From Mesorhizobium terrae (GTDB lineage: Bacteria; Pseudomonadota; Alphaproteobacteria; Rhizobiales; Rhizobiaceae): DNA of 64,000 nt. The notes below the pieces were generated by a model. It saw only the letters and a program-made list of their open reading frames with translations, was not told the origin of the DNA and did not search any database. The position numbers and the translations under genes were made by a program. The DNA lies in assembly GCF_008727715.1 (NCBI RefSeq), contig NZ_CP044218.1, positions 4,667,501 to 4,731,500 of the forward strand. The letters run 5' to 3'. Shown in pieces: positions 36,948 to 45,574 of the stretch. Numbering within the stretch: position 1 is the stretch's first letter; the number at the start of each line of letters is the position of its first letter.

Positions 36948-37757
36948 TTAGCGGCGTAGATCGGGAAAGGCGGTTCCCGCCGGCGCGTTCGCCCAACTCT
37001 GCAATGTCTGTCCGCCATCGATCAGCCAGTCGACACCGGTGATGTGGCGAGCCTCATCCGCGGCGAGGAACGCCACCGCGGCAGCAACATCTTCCGGCTG
37101 CCCGATACGGCGTAGCGGAATGCGATCGGCGAAGCGCTGGATGCCCGCCAGATAACCAGCCCGATCGGCCGCCGGAACGCCCAGCGATGTCTCGATAACG
37201 CCGGGGCAGATCGCATTGACGCGAATGCCGTAGGGCGCTGCATCGAGGGCGGCAACCCGTGTCAGGCCGACAACGCCATGTTTGGTCGCGGTGTAGCCGG
37301 CGCCACCCGACAGCACATCCCAGCCGGCCATGGAGGAGCCCATGTTGACGATCGATCCTTCGATGCCGACTGAGATCATCGCCCGCAACGAAGCTTGGAG
37401 CACCAGAAACATGCTGCGCAAATTGATCCGGACGATGGTGTCCCAGTCATCGACAGGCAAATCCTGAACCGGGGCAACTTTGCCGGAAATGCCGGCATTG
37501 TTGAACACCACATCAAGACGGCCAAAAGCCTTCACCGCCTTCGCGACGGCTTCACTGGCTGCCCCTTCATCCGAAACGTCGGCCGTAATGGCGAGCGCCT
37601 TGGACCCGATGGCCGCCGCCGTGGCGGCGGCGCGCTTCTCATCGATATCGACAATCGCGACCTGCCCCCCTTCCCTGGCAAATCGCTGTGCAGCGGCACT
37701 ACCGATCGCGCCCCCGGCGCCTGTGACGAGGACCGCCTTACCTTCGAAACGCTGCAT
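36948..37757 (-). CDS. Short-chain dehydrogenase/reductase
   Basis: 269 residues. The NAD(P)-binding TGAGGAIGSA and NNAGISG are clear, with catalytic Ser in NMGSSM and the Tyr-Lys pair in GYTATKHG. DIDEKR after beta-2 suggests NAD(H) preference. AGGAG precedes the ATG. It follows the epimerase-like gene by 11 bases, so the two form one unit running away from the isochorismatase operon. An 18-bp element before that unit also occurs before the BMP transporter, linking this enzyme to the same catabolic regulon. The substrate, probably a secondary alcohol or sugar derivative, is unknown. Confidence 0.85.
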   Translation of the reverse strand: MQRFEGKAVLVTGAGGAIGSAAAQRFAREGGQVAIVDIDEKRAAATAAAIGSKALAITADVSDEGAASEAVAKAVKAFGRLDVVFNNAGISGKVAPVQDLPVDDWDTIVRINLRSMFLVLQASLRAMISVGIEGSIVNMGSSMAGWDVLSGGAGYTATKHGVVGLTRVAALDAAPYGIRVNAICPGVIETSLGVPAADRAGYLAGIQRFADRIPLRRIGQPEDVAAAVAFLAADEARHITGVDWLIDGGQTLQSWANAPAGTAFPDLRR

Positions 37758-37768
37758 GCCGATCTCCT

Positions 37769-38608
37769 TCAATTCTTGTAGTCGCGCCAAGAATAGCGTG
37801 GTTCGAAGCCAAGCGTTCTGCGAGCGTGCCCATTGTCGAGGACGGCCGAGAACCCCGGGAGAGCCGAAGAAACCGGCGTCGAGGGGAAGCCGTTGGCAAT
37901 CAGCGTTTCCGTCTGTTCTTCCGAATAGGTATCGGCAGCGCTCAGGAAGGTGCGCAGGTGCCCCTCCCCCTTCCAGCTCAGCGCCTTCAGGAAAGCATCG
38001 GCGGCGTCGCGAGCATCGAGATAACTCCACAAATCGCGCGCCGATTCACGCAGCTTGCGGCGAGGCTCGACGACCTCAAAGAAATCTTCCGGCGTTTGGA
38101 TCCATGGCATTCGCAGACTGACCGCTGAAAACGCGCCGCGACGCACCGCGGCTTCGACGATTTCCTCGCCCAGCCATTTTGACAGCCCGTAGGCATCTTG
38201 CGCGCCCACGGGATGGTTTTCATCGATCGGAAGATAAGCCGGTGCAGCGAGGGTTTCGGCGAACGGATAGCCCAGAACGCTGAAGGAGGAAGCATAGATG
38301 AAGCGCTTTGCACCGCTCAGCGCCGCCGCCTCAACAACATTGTAGCTGATGGCAACATTGGTCTTGAACACTTCCGCCGGTGCCTTGCCGACGGGGCGCG
38401 GAATGGCGGCGATGTGGACAACCGCGTCGCACTGCCTGACCAACTGCAGCGTTGTGCCGAGATCAGTCAGATCGGTACTGATGTGGGTCCAGCCGCCGTC
38501 CCCCGGCGCGACAGTATCGATGCCGAGAACATCGTGCCCCGCCTCGACAAAGGCGCTTGCAACATGGCGGCCCAACAACCCGCTTGATCCTGTGACGATG
38601 ATTTTCAT
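37769..38608 (-). CDS. NAD-dependent epimerase/dehydratase-family oxidoreductase
   Basis: 279 residues, extended SDR fold: VTGSSGLLGRH nucleotide loop, VVHIAAIPRP, catalytic YGLSKWLGE (Tyr and Lys), and SLRMPWIQTP. The size and the C-terminal part resemble uronate dehydrogenase-like and other small NAD sugar oxidoreductases more than UDP-sugar epimerases; this is only a tendency. GAAGGGA precedes the ATG at 38608. It is the first gene of a two-gene unit with the following SDR, and its promoter region is shared with the divergent isochorismatase gene. Confidence 0.8.
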   Translation of the reverse strand: MKIIVTGSSGLLGRHVASAFVEAGHDVLGIDTVAPGDGGWTHISTDLTDLGTTLQLVRQCDAVVHIAAIPRPVGKAPAEVFKTNVAISYNVVEAAALSGAKRFIYASSFSVLGYPFAETLAAPAYLPIDENHPVGAQDAYGLSKWLGEEIVEAAVRRGAFSAVSLRMPWIQTPEDFFEVVEPRRKLRESARDLWSYLDARDAADAFLKALSWKGEGHLRTFLSAADTYSEEQTETLIANGFPSTPVSSALPGFSAVLDNGHARRTLGFEPRYSWRDYKN

Positions 38609-38645
38609 GCCGTCCCTTCTCCGAGCACCGTTACGCCGGCGGATA

Positions 38646-38663
38646 TCATTGGTGGTCAAACAA
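38646..38663 (-). promoter_or_regulatory. 18-bp element, copy A
   Basis: On the minus strand TTGTTTGACCACCAATGA, 38 bases upstream of the epimerase-like start. It matches the other copies at 15 or more of 18 positions (see 38816-38833 and 42774-42811). Confidence 0.6.
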
Positions 38664-38815
38664 TCGGACACCTTAAACCGCTGGACTTGTCAATGCTTTT
38701 GCTGGTCCGATCCCTTGCTTCGGGATCAAGATCAGCGTTGTGGTAAATTGCGAGCGCGCCAGGCGGGTGAGTTGAATGAGGCAGCAAGGATTGACTTGGA
38801 ACCCGTCTCGGTTTT

Positions 38816-38833
38816 TTGTATGACCACCAACAA
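38816..38833 (+). promoter_or_regulatory. 18-bp element, copy B
   Basis: TTGTATGACCACCAACAA, 27 bases upstream of the isochorismatase ATG and right after a run of six T. It is nearly identical to the copy at 42794-42811. A shared regulator, perhaps the MarR protein encoded downstream, is inferred. Confidence 0.65.
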
Positions 38834-38859
38834 TTGCCCGACGTGGAGGAGGCCAGGTC

Positions 38860-39504
38860 ATGCCATTGGATAGTTTCTCGTCGCATCGACAGGAAGTTGG
38901 GATCGCAGTCGATCCTGGTCGGGTCGCCGTCGTGGTTGTCGACATGGTCAACGACTTTTGCAAACCGGGCGGCGCCATGGTTCTGCCGGGCAGCGAAACC
39001 TTGCTTGCGCCGCAACTGCGGGTCATCGAGGCCGCTCGCGCCGTTGGTGCACCGGTGATTTGGGTGCACGACGCACATCGCCCCGGCCTGCGCAGGGATC
39101 GCGAATTTCTCAAGCGCTCGCCGCACTGTATCGAGGGCACATGGGGCGTCGAGATCATCGAAGAACTCGGTGCCCGCGCCGATGAGATCCACCTCATCAA
39201 GCGCCGCTTCTCGGCATTCTTCCAGACGGACCTCGACCTGACGCTGAAGGACATGATGGTCGATCAGCTGATCGTCTTCGGTGTCGTCACCAACATCTGC
39301 GTGCGGTCCACCGTGCATGACGCATTCTTCAACGGCTACCAGGTGGTCGTGCCCGCCGATTGCTGCGCGGCAACAGGCCCGCGCGAGCAGGAAAGCACGC
39401 TCTACGACATCTCCACGCATTTCGGCGTGGTCAGCGATTCCGCCGCCGTCGTCCGTGCGCTTGCCGACGGGGCCTTCGTCGAGAATGTGAACATCGCAGC
39501 ATGA
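38860..39504 (+). CDS. Isochorismatase-family cysteine hydrolase
   Basis: 214 residues, cytoplasmic. The catalytic triad is Asp28 (VVVVDMVNDF), Lys114 (HLIKRRFSAF) and Cys147 (GVVTNICVRSTV), with the usual cis-peptide VVTN before the Cys. Enzymes of this fold hydrolyse amides such as nicotinamide, maleamate, N-carbamoyl compounds or ureidoacrylate; FSAFFQTDLD and the triad do not single one out. GGAGG lies upstream of the ATG. The genes for a MarR regulator and an enamidase-like amidohydrolase follow, so it probably hydrolyses an open-chain amide in the same pathway. Confidence 0.88.
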   Translation: MPLDSFSSHRQEVGIAVDPGRVAVVVVDMVNDFCKPGGAMVLPGSETLLAPQLRVIEAARAVGAPVIWVHDAHRPGLRRDREFLKRSPHCIEGTWGVEIIEELGARADEIHLIKRRFSAFFQTDLDLTLKDMMVDQLIVFGVVTNICVRSTVHDAFFNGYQVVVPADCCAATGPREQESTLYDISTHFGVVSDSAAVVRALADGAFVENVNIAA

Positions 39505-39549
39505 CCTTGACCGTGTCCCAGGCTTCCAGCCCGAAGGTGAAAGCAAACC

Positions 39550-40080
39550 GTGACGATCCTCGACAATGCCCGTAAGTCCAAGTCGTCGAAAAACAACAGC
39601 ATCAGCCGCGAAGACGCGATGATGCGGTATTCCGAGACTGGTTATGATCTCGACGCGCATCCCGCGCACGTCGTCCGCCGGGCGCATCAGCGTGCCACGC
39701 TCTGCTTCCAGCAAGTAATGGCGGGAGAAGACCTCTCGCCGACGCAGTTCGCCGCCCTTGCCACGATCCTCAGACAGGGCGACGTATCGCAGAACCTTCT
39801 TGGTCGTATGACCGCGATGGACCCTTCCACGATCAGCCTCGTGGTGCGCAAACTGCTCAAGCAAGGCCTGATCAGGCGTAGCCCGTCCGAGACCGATCAA
39901 CGGCTCGCCATCATTACGCTCACGGACGAGGGCACGCGCTATACGCTCGACCGGCTCGAACGCAGCGTCGAGGTTGGCAAGCGGCTGCTTGCCCCGCTCT
40001 CACCCAGCGAACAGACTACACTTCTAAAGCTGCTGCAACGTATTAGCCGCGACGAAAACGGGGGTTCGGAAGGCAAGTGA
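39550..40080 (+). CDS. MarR-family transcriptional regulator
   Basis: 176 residues with a winged helix-turn-helix: LSPTQFAALATILRQGDVSQ, then LLGRMTAMDPSTISLVVRKL, and the wing SPSETDQRLAIITLTDEG. The GTG start at 39550 is the best upstream choice, but the ribosome site (GAAGG) is about 13 bases away, so translation could begin at the Met pair near codon 24. It sits between the amide hydrolase and the amidohydrolase on the same strand. It is the only regulator in the 37-50 kb block, so it is the prime candidate to bind the 18-bp elements there. Confidence 0.88.
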   Translation: MTILDNARKSKSSKNNSISREDAMMRYSETGYDLDAHPAHVVRRAHQRATLCFQQVMAGEDLSPTQFAALATILRQGDVSQNLLGRMTAMDPSTISLVVRKLLKQGLIRRSPSETDQRLAIITLTDEGTRYTLDRLERSVEVGKRLLAPLSPSEQTTLLKLLQRISRDENGGSEGK

Positions 40081-40186
40081 TCGCCTGATCCGGCCATCGC
40101 CAATCCAACACCGCGACAAGGAACCACCGGCCTCGCCGGTGGCCGCCCTTCGTTGTGCCAAAAAACAAGCCGACAGGGAGCCTTTC

Positions 40187-41398
40187 ATGTCGCACGACCA
40201 GCAAAGCACCGCCAGCCAAACCGGCAAAACCGGCAAAACCGTCATTCGCAACATCGGGCTGTTGCTAAGCGGCGATATCGAACGACCGATCCTCCGAGCG
40301 GATACGATTGTCATCAGTGACGGACTGATAGCCGGCGTCGGCACGGCCACGGAACTCGACTTGAGCGACGCCGCGACGGTCATCGACGCGAATGGCTGTG
40401 TTGTCACACCCGGGCTGATCGATAACCACGTTCATCCGGCGGCGGGCGACTGGACGCCTCGTCAGAACCAGATCGGCTGGATCGATTCCACACTTCATGG
40501 CGGCGTCACCACCATCATCTCCGCGGGCGAGGCGCATTATCCGGGCCGGCCCAGGGACATCATCGGTGTGAAGGCGCTAGGCATTGCCTCGCAGCGGGCC
40601 TTTGCCAATTTCCGTCCCGGCGGCATGAAGATCATCGCTGGCGCGCCGGTGCTTGAGCCTGGCATGACTGAAGCCGATTTCCGCGAACTGGCGGACGCCG
40701 GAGTGACATTGATCGGCGAGGTCGGTCTCGGCGGCGTCAAGGACGGCCCTACCGGCCGCCAGATGATCGCCTGGGCACGCAAATACGGCATGACCTCGAT
40801 GACCCACACCGGTGGTCCGTCGATCCCGGGTTCGGGACGCATTGGCGCCGACGTCGTGCTCGAGGTCGACGCCGATATCGTGGCGCATATCAATGGCGGA
40901 CCGACGGCGCTGCCCGACGACGAGATCCGCCGTATTTGCGAAGAGAGCCCGCGAGGCCTCGAGATCGTCCACAACGGCAATTTGCGCACCGGACTGTTCG
41001 TGCTCGGCATCGCCAAGGAGCGCAACATTCTCGACCGCGTTGTCCTCGGCACCGACGGCCCTGCGGGCTCGGGCGTGCAGCCACTCGGTATCCTTCGAAC
41101 CATCTGCCACCTCGCCTCGCTCGGCGACGTGCCGACCGAAGTCGCCTTCTGCTTCGCCACCGGCAACACGGCGCGCGTGCGCAAACTCGATGATCGCGGC
41201 GTCGTCGAAGTTGGCCGAGCCGCCGACCTGGTGTTCATGGACCAGGCGGCTGGCGGCATCGGCCGTGATTTCCTGGACAGTCTGGCGCTCGGCAATTTGC
41301 CAGGCATCGGCATGATCATGATCGACGGCGCCCCATGCACCGCCCGTAGCCGCAATACGCCGCCGGCGATCCGCATGCCTGAGATCGTCGCGGCCTGA
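40187..41398 (+). CDS. Enamidase-like amidohydrolase
   Basis: 403 residues from the ATG with AGGGAG upstream. This is an amidohydrolase-superfamily metal enzyme: LIDNHVHPAAGDW (His81, His83), GEVGLGG (Glu178, where many relatives have a carboxylated Lys), THTGG (His207), AHINGGPTAL (His234) and LGTDGPAGSG (Asp290). Phrases such as LHGGVTTIISAGEAHYPGRP and SRNTPPA strongly recall enamidase of Eubacterium barkeri, which opens 1,4,5,6-tetrahydro-6-oxonicotinate. The other nicotinate-fermentation genes are absent, so the true substrate is probably a different cyclic enamide or lactam. A terminator follows. Confidence 0.85.
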   Translation: MSHDQQSTASQTGKTGKTVIRNIGLLLSGDIERPILRADTIVISDGLIAGVGTATELDLSDAATVIDANGCVVTPGLIDNHVHPAAGDWTPRQNQIGWIDSTLHGGVTTIISAGEAHYPGRPRDIIGVKALGIASQRAFANFRPGGMKIIAGAPVLEPGMTEADFRELADAGVTLIGEVGLGGVKDGPTGRQMIAWARKYGMTSMTHTGGPSIPGSGRIGADVVLEVDADIVAHINGGPTALPDDEIRRICEESPRGLEIVHNGNLRTGLFVLGIAKERNILDRVVLGTDGPAGSGVQPLGILRTICHLASLGDVPTEVAFCFATGNTARVRKLDDRGVVEVGRAADLVFMDQAAGGIGRDFLDSLALGNLPGIGMIMIDGAPCTARSRNTPPAIRMPEIVAA

Positions 41399-41420
41399 CC
41401 CGGCCACAGCGCAAAAGAAA

Positions 41421-41446
41421 AAGGCGGCCTAGGAGCCGCCTTTTTT
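41421..41446. terminator. Bidirectional intrinsic terminator
   Basis: AAGGCGGC-CTAGGA-GCCGCCTT followed by TTTT on the plus strand and preceded by an A-rich tract that serves the minus strand. It separates the convergent enamidase-like and DUF1185 genes. Confidence 0.9.
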
Positions 41447-41463
41447 GTGGGACTGCGTGGATC

Positions 41464-42048
41464 TCAGTTCACGCCGTCGATGCCGACAATCTTGTCCTTG
41501 CTCAATCCGCCGATGCGCGGATGCGGACGCCCTGAACCGGTAATGGCGATTGCAACCACGATCTCGTTGTCGCGCGGGGCATCGGGGATACGCACCTCCA
41601 TGCCATCGAAATGGCTGCGGACCTTCGCCGCGTCCTTGTGGCCCAAAGGAATATCGAGGGGAACTCCCATACCGCCGCGCTTTTTGGCCGACGGGATCAA
41701 AGCCGCAGCCTTGCCTAGTATCGCGCGGAACGGCGCGCCAAGCTTGGGGTGCAGGATCGCCGCGGCGTGTTCCAGTTCACCGTCGGCACCAACGGCCGCC
41801 GCCTTGCCGAAACTTTCGACCCGATCGGCGGAAATGCCGAGCGCCGCAACGGCGCGGCGCGGCAGTATGTCGCCGAGTTCTTCGCCAATATCGGAAAGTG
41901 CGGAAAGGTCATCCATAAACCGGCCAGCGAAGGGATTGTGGATCACCGCGACCGCGGCGGCGCGCCTTGTCGGTGGATGGACGAGCCTGCCGCCCTCGTC
42001 GCGAACTTCCTCGACGATGGTGATGATCCGGCGGATCTCGGCATTCAT
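41464..42048 (-). CDS. DUF1185 (amino acid synthesis family) protein, copy 2
   Basis: 194 residues, PF06684 type: EVRDEGGRLVHPPTRRAAAV, VIHNPFAGRFMDDLSAL, GELEHAAAILHPKLGAPFRA, KRGGMGVPLDIPLGHK. The solved members have a chorismate-mutase-like fold, and the family has no firmly established reaction that I know of. It overlaps the upstream paralogue by ATGA (42045-42048), so the two are made together and may form a hetero-oligomer. In this locus it accompanies an enamidase-like enzyme and a nucleoside-class importer, pointing to catabolism of a nitrogen heterocycle. Confidence 0.82.
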   Translation of the reverse strand: MNAEIRRIITIVEEVRDEGGRLVHPPTRRAAAVAVIHNPFAGRFMDDLSALSDIGEELGDILPRRAVAALGISADRVESFGKAAAVGADGELEHAAAILHPKLGAPFRAILGKAAALIPSAKKRGGMGVPLDIPLGHKDAAKVRSHFDGMEVRIPDAPRDNEIVVAIAITGSGRPHPRIGGLSKDKIVGIDGVN

Positions 42049-42629
42049 CGCAGGCCGTCCTCACCCTTGATGTCCTGGGCTTGTAGGCCACCGGCACGGG
42101 CATGCACGCGAGCGCCGGTCGTCATGGCCAACACCAGAACCATCTCGTTGTTTCGGGGGGCGTCGTTGATGCCAACTTCGATCGCGTCGAAATGGCTGCG
42201 CACATAAGAAGCGTTGACATGCGTGATCGGTATATCGATGCGCACGCCCGGTCCGCCGACTTTCTTGCTCGATGGCACGATCGCCTTGGCGCCGCCGAGC
42301 AGTTCACGCATCGCGTAACCACCGGGATTGTGCCAAAGCGCACCATGTTCAAGCTCGCCGCCGCCGCCGACGATGGCGCCCTTGCCATAACCTTCCACCA
42401 CGGAAGCGTCGCCGCCGAGCGCATCGACGAGCTTGCTCGCCATTTCCAGGCCCAAGGGCTTCAGGTCTTCCATGAAGGGTTGGATATCCTCGACATAGCG
42501 ACCGGCATAGGGGTTGGCGATCACCGCGAGCACGGAACCACGTTTCACCGGTTCGGGACGTATCGGCCCGCCCTCGTGAAACACCTCCTCGACCTGCACG
42601 ACCAATTTCCTGACGACCACGTCCGGCAT
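42045..42629 (-). CDS. DUF1185 (amino acid synthesis family) protein, copy 1
   Basis: 194 residues from the ATG at 42629, which has GGGAG eight bases upstream. It shares the pattern of its neighbour: QVEEVFHEGGPIRPEPVKRG, VIANPYAGRYVEDIQPF, GELEHGALWHNPGGYAMREL, KKVGGPGVRIDIPITHVNAS, DAPRNNEMVLVLAM. The pair is clearly homologous but diverged (about 40 percent by eye), so it is an old duplication with retained function, not a recent tandem copy. It is transcribed divergently from the BMP transporter. Confidence 0.82.
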   Translation of the reverse strand: MPDVVVRKLVVQVEEVFHEGGPIRPEPVKRGSVLAVIANPYAGRYVEDIQPFMEDLKPLGLEMASKLVDALGGDASVVEGYGKGAIVGGGGELEHGALWHNPGGYAMRELLGGAKAIVPSSKKVGGPGVRIDIPITHVNASYVRSHFDAIEVGINDAPRNNEMVLVLAMTTGARVHARAGGLQAQDIKGEDGLR

Positions 42630-42658
42630 CGACTGCTCCCAAATCAGACAGCTAAAAC

Positions 42659-42676
42659 TTGTTAGAGTATCAACAA
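42659..42676. promoter_or_regulatory. Inverted repeat upstream of the DUF1185 pair
   Basis: TTGTTAGAGTATCAACAA: TTGTT and AACAA arms with an 8-base spacer, 30 bases before the DUF1185 start. It agrees with the 18-bp element of 38816-38833 at about 13 of 18 positions and may be a weaker, more symmetric copy. Confidence 0.45.
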
Positions 42677-42773
42677 TTATCGATCCACCGGTTTTGTCAA
42701 GACGCATACGGGGAAACGCGGCGGCGTCGATCGTCCATTACGGTTTCAGGCAAGCGTCTGGCCGATTGACAGT

Positions 42774-42811
42774 TTGTTTGACCACCCATAAAGTCATATG
42801 ACCACCAACAA
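42774..42811 (+). promoter_or_regulatory. 18-bp elements, copies C and D (20-bp direct repeat)
   Basis: TTGTTTGACCACCCATAA (42774-42791) and TCATATGACCACCAACAA (42794-42811). The cores TGACCACC begin at 42779 and 42799, exactly 20 bases apart, about two helical turns, so a protein could bind both on one face. They lie in front of the BMP binding-protein gene. Confidence 0.65.
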
Positions 42812-42872
42812 GTTTGGGACATCGAAAAACGAGCCCGGAGCCTTGGAGGCGGGAGCTTTAATGGGGAGTGAG

Positions 42873-43880
42873 ATGAAAAGCGTATTCCAAAAATGCATGA
42901 TCGCCGGCGTGGCCCTCGTCGCCTCGCTCGGCTCGGCTGCAGCCGCCAACGGCAAGGTGTCGGTTGCTGCGATCTCGGGATATTTCGCGCAGGGCTTCGG
43001 TGTTTCCATCGTCAACGGCCTCAACAAAGCCAAGGACGAATTCGGCATCGACCTCAAGCTTGTCGACACCGGCAATCGTGCGCTCGACTATGAGGAACAG
43101 TTCTCCAATCTCGCCAAGGGCGGTCAGTACGATCTGATTTTCGTCATGGGCTGGGAGTTGGTTGACGCGCTTCAGAAGGCCAGCGCCGCCTATCCGAACC
43201 AGCGCTTCGTCTTCATCGATGGCGTGCTCGACAGCGACAAGATGATCTATGCCAATTTCGCCGAGGAACAGGGTTCCTTTGTTGCCGGCGCACTCGCTGG
43301 AATGATCGAGAACAAGGGAACCGCTTTTGAGAAGATCGGTGGCGGCAAAGCCATTGGCTTTGTCGGCGGCCGCGACATCCCTGTTATCCGCAACTTCCTG
43401 GGCGGCTATGAGCAGGGTTCGAAATATGCCGCTCCCGATGTGAAGGTGAACGCTGTTTTTGCCGGCACTTTCGATGACCCCGCAAAGGGTAGCGAGTTGG
43501 CTCAGGCGCTCTACGGGCAAGGCGCCGACATCGTCTACAATGTCGCAGGCCCGACGGGCGAAGGCGTCATGCAGGCAAGCGCAGCCGTCGACAAATATTC
43601 GATTGGCGTCGACGTCGACATGTGTGCCTCGGCGCCAGGCAACGTGCTTGCGTCGATGCTGAAGCGCGGCGACATCGCCGTCTACAGTCTGATCAAGGAC
43701 GAGGTCCAGGGCCGCAAGATTACCCCCGGTACGCGTACCTTCGACCTCGCCTCCGGTGGCGTCGAAGTTAAGGTCTGCAGCGACATTGCTCCATCGATCC
43801 CGGCGGACGTGACGGCCAAGCTTGACGAAATCAAGAAGGGCATCGCCGACGGCTCGATCAAGGTCGAACGCCACAAGTGA
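42873..43880 (+). CDS. BMP-family ABC transporter substrate-binding protein
   Basis: 335 residues exported to the periplasm: signal peptide MKSVFQKCMIAGVALVASLG ending near SAAAANG. The mature part has BMP/Med-family phrases (AAISGYFAQGFGVSIVNGLN, YDLIFVMGWELVDALQKAS, GFVGGRDIPVIRNFLGGYEQ, VAGPTGEGVMQA). Characterised members bind purine nucleosides or related compounds. GGGGAG lies before the ATG at 42873. A 12-bp stem hairpin after the stop should favour an excess of this protein over the membrane parts encoded downstream. The ligand is unknown; the nucleoside hydrolases at the end of the operon argue for a nucleoside. Confidence 0.9.
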   Translation: MKSVFQKCMIAGVALVASLGSAAAANGKVSVAAISGYFAQGFGVSIVNGLNKAKDEFGIDLKLVDTGNRALDYEEQFSNLAKGGQYDLIFVMGWELVDALQKASAAYPNQRFVFIDGVLDSDKMIYANFAEEQGSFVAGALAGMIENKGTAFEKIGGGKAIGFVGGRDIPVIRNFLGGYEQGSKYAAPDVKVNAVFAGTFDDPAKGSELAQALYGQGADIVYNVAGPTGEGVMQASAAVDKYSIGVDVDMCASAPGNVLASMLKRGDIAVYSLIKDEVQGRKITPGTRTFDLASGGVEVKVCSDIAPSIPADVTAKLDEIKKGIADGSIKVERHK

Positions 43881-43888
43881 GCACAACC

Positions 43889-43925
43889 TGTCTCCGGAAG
43901 CTGGACTTCCGGAGACATCTTTTTC
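43889..43925 (+). terminator. Intercistronic terminator/attenuator hairpin
   Basis: TGTCTCCGGAAG-CTGGA-CTTCCGGAGACA, a perfect 12-bp stem, followed by TCTTTTT. It lies between the binding-protein and ATPase genes, so it probably lets only part of transcription continue. Confidence 0.85.
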
Positions 43926-43993
43926 CGAAAATCAGATAGATATGGGTCGGCTCCGCTGTTCGGGGCGGATCGGACTCAAGCTGCGAGGCAATC

Positions 43994-45574
43994 GTGTCGG
44001 ACACGTCGCCAGCCAACACTGAAAAACCGACGGCAACGGCCGAAACTGCCGTTGAATTGATCGGCATCACCAAACGCTTCGGCGCTTTCGTCGCCAACGA
44101 GAACGTCAACCTCACGGTCAAGCGCGGCGAAATCCACGCCATCATCGGTGAGAATGGCGCCGGCAAGACGACGCTGATGAACATCCTTTTCGGTCTGCTG
44201 CAGCCCGACGAAGGCAAGATCAAGCTCAACGGCAAGGAAATTGTCGTCACCGATCCTGCCATGGCGATCGATGCCGGGCTTGGCATGGTGCACCAGCACT
44301 TCAAGCTGGTACCATCGCTGTCCGTCGCCGAGAACGTGTTTCTCGGCATGGAAATCCGCCGCAACGGCCTGATCGACCACACCGCCCAGATCGACAGGAC
44401 GCGTGAACTGTCCGAGCGCTTTGGCCTCAAGGTGGAACCGGAAGAGCGCGTGTCTCTGCTCTCTGTCGGCATTGAGCAGCGCATCGAGATCCTGAAAGTG
44501 CTGGCGCGCGGCGCGCGCACGATCATCCTTGACGAACCCACCGCGGTGCTGACACCACAGGAAAGCCGCGAGCTGTTCCAGACGCTGCGCGGCTTCGTCG
44601 CCGGGGGCATGACCGTCATCTTCATCTCGCACCACCTCGAGGAGGTGATGGAGGTGTCCGATACAGTGACCGTGTTGCGTCACGGCAAACACGTCGCCAC
44701 GCGCCCGACAGCCGAACTCACCAAGGCCGATCTGGTCCGCATGATGGTCGGTCGCGACGTGAGCTTCGATCGCCGCCCGCGCGGGAAGACCGACGGCCAG
44801 GTGGTTCTTGAGGTGAGGAACCTCTGGGCCCGCGACGACCGCCGCCTGCCGGCGTTGCGCGATGCGAATTTCACAGTGCGCGCCGGCGAGATCGTCGGCA
44901 TCGCCGGTGTCGCCGGCAACGGCCAGACGGAACTGGCCGAAGTGCTGTCGGGCCTGCGTCCGGCAAGCCACGGCTCCGCCATGCTCAAGGGTCGCGATCT
45001 GACCACGCTGTCGCCGGCCGAAATTCGTGAGGCGGGCTTCGCCCATGTACCCGGCGACCGCATGGTGCGTGGCGTCGACGGCTCCGCCTCAATCTCATCG
45101 AATTTTTTGATGGGGCGCCAGTTCAAGGCACCGTGGAATCGCGGGGGCCGTCTCGACTGGCGCGCGGTCGCCGATCAGGCGACGGAGATGATCAAGCGTT
45201 TCGACATCCGCGCACGCGGGCCAGAAGACACAGTCAAGCGCCTGTCGGGCGGCAATATCCAGAAAGTGGTGCTGGCGCGCGAATTCACCAATGAAGCGGA
45301 CTTCCTGCTCATCGACCAACCGACGCGCGGCGTCGACATCGGCGCGCAGGAATCCATCCACGACGAGATCATGCGCCAGCGTGCCGCTGGCCGCGCCGTG
45401 CTCGTCATCTCGGTGCAGCTCGACGAACTGCTCACTTTGGCCGATCGCATCCTGGTGATGTTCAACGGCCGCATCATGGGCGAGGTCGATGGCGACAGCG
45501 CCGACAGCGAAAGGATCGGCATGATGATGGCAGGCCTGGAAGCTGAGGCTGCGACCGGCGAGGTAGCGGCATGA
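43994..45574 (+). CDS. BMP-type ABC importer ATPase (two ABC domains)
   Basis: 526 residues with two fused ABC units, as in NupO/YufO and RbsA-like ATPases. Unit 1: Walker A GENGAGKTT, signature LSVGIEQRIEIL, Walker B TIILDEPTAVL. Unit 2: degenerate Walker A GVAGNGQTE, signature LSGGNIQKVVLAREF, Walker B FLLIDQPTRGVD. The loss of the Lys in the second Walker A is usual for this family. The GTG start has GAGG upstream. The stop overlaps the next start (ATGA), so permease production is coupled. Confidence 0.93.
   Translation: MSDTSPANTEKPTATAETAVELIGITKRFGAFVANENVNLTVKRGEIHAIIGENGAGKTTLMNILFGLLQPDEGKIKLNGKEIVVTDPAMAIDAGLGMVHQHFKLVPSLSVAENVFLGMEIRRNGLIDHTAQIDRTRELSERFGLKVEPEERVSLLSVGIEQRIEILKVLARGARTIILDEPTAVLTPQESRELFQTLRGFVAGGMTVIFISHHLEEVMEVSDTVTVLRHGKHVATRPTAELTKADLVRMMVGRDVSFDRRPRGKTDGQVVLEVRNLWARDDRRLPALRDANFTVRAGEIVGIAGVAGNGQTELAEVLSGLRPASHGSAMLKGRDLTTLSPAEIREAGFAHVPGDRMVRGVDGSASISSNFLMGRQFKAPWNRGGRLDWRAVADQATEMIKRFDIRARGPEDTVKRLSGGNIQKVVLAREFTNEADFLLIDQPTRGVDIGAQESIHDEIMRQRAAGRAVLVISVQLDELLTLADRILVMFNGRIMGEVDGDSADSERIGMMMAGLEAEAATGEVAA

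Noticed and set aside
40187..41398. Complete anaerobic nicotinate fermentation pathway
   Set aside because: Only an enamidase-like gene is present. No hydroxynicotinate reductase, methyleneglutarate mutase or isomerase genes lie nearby.
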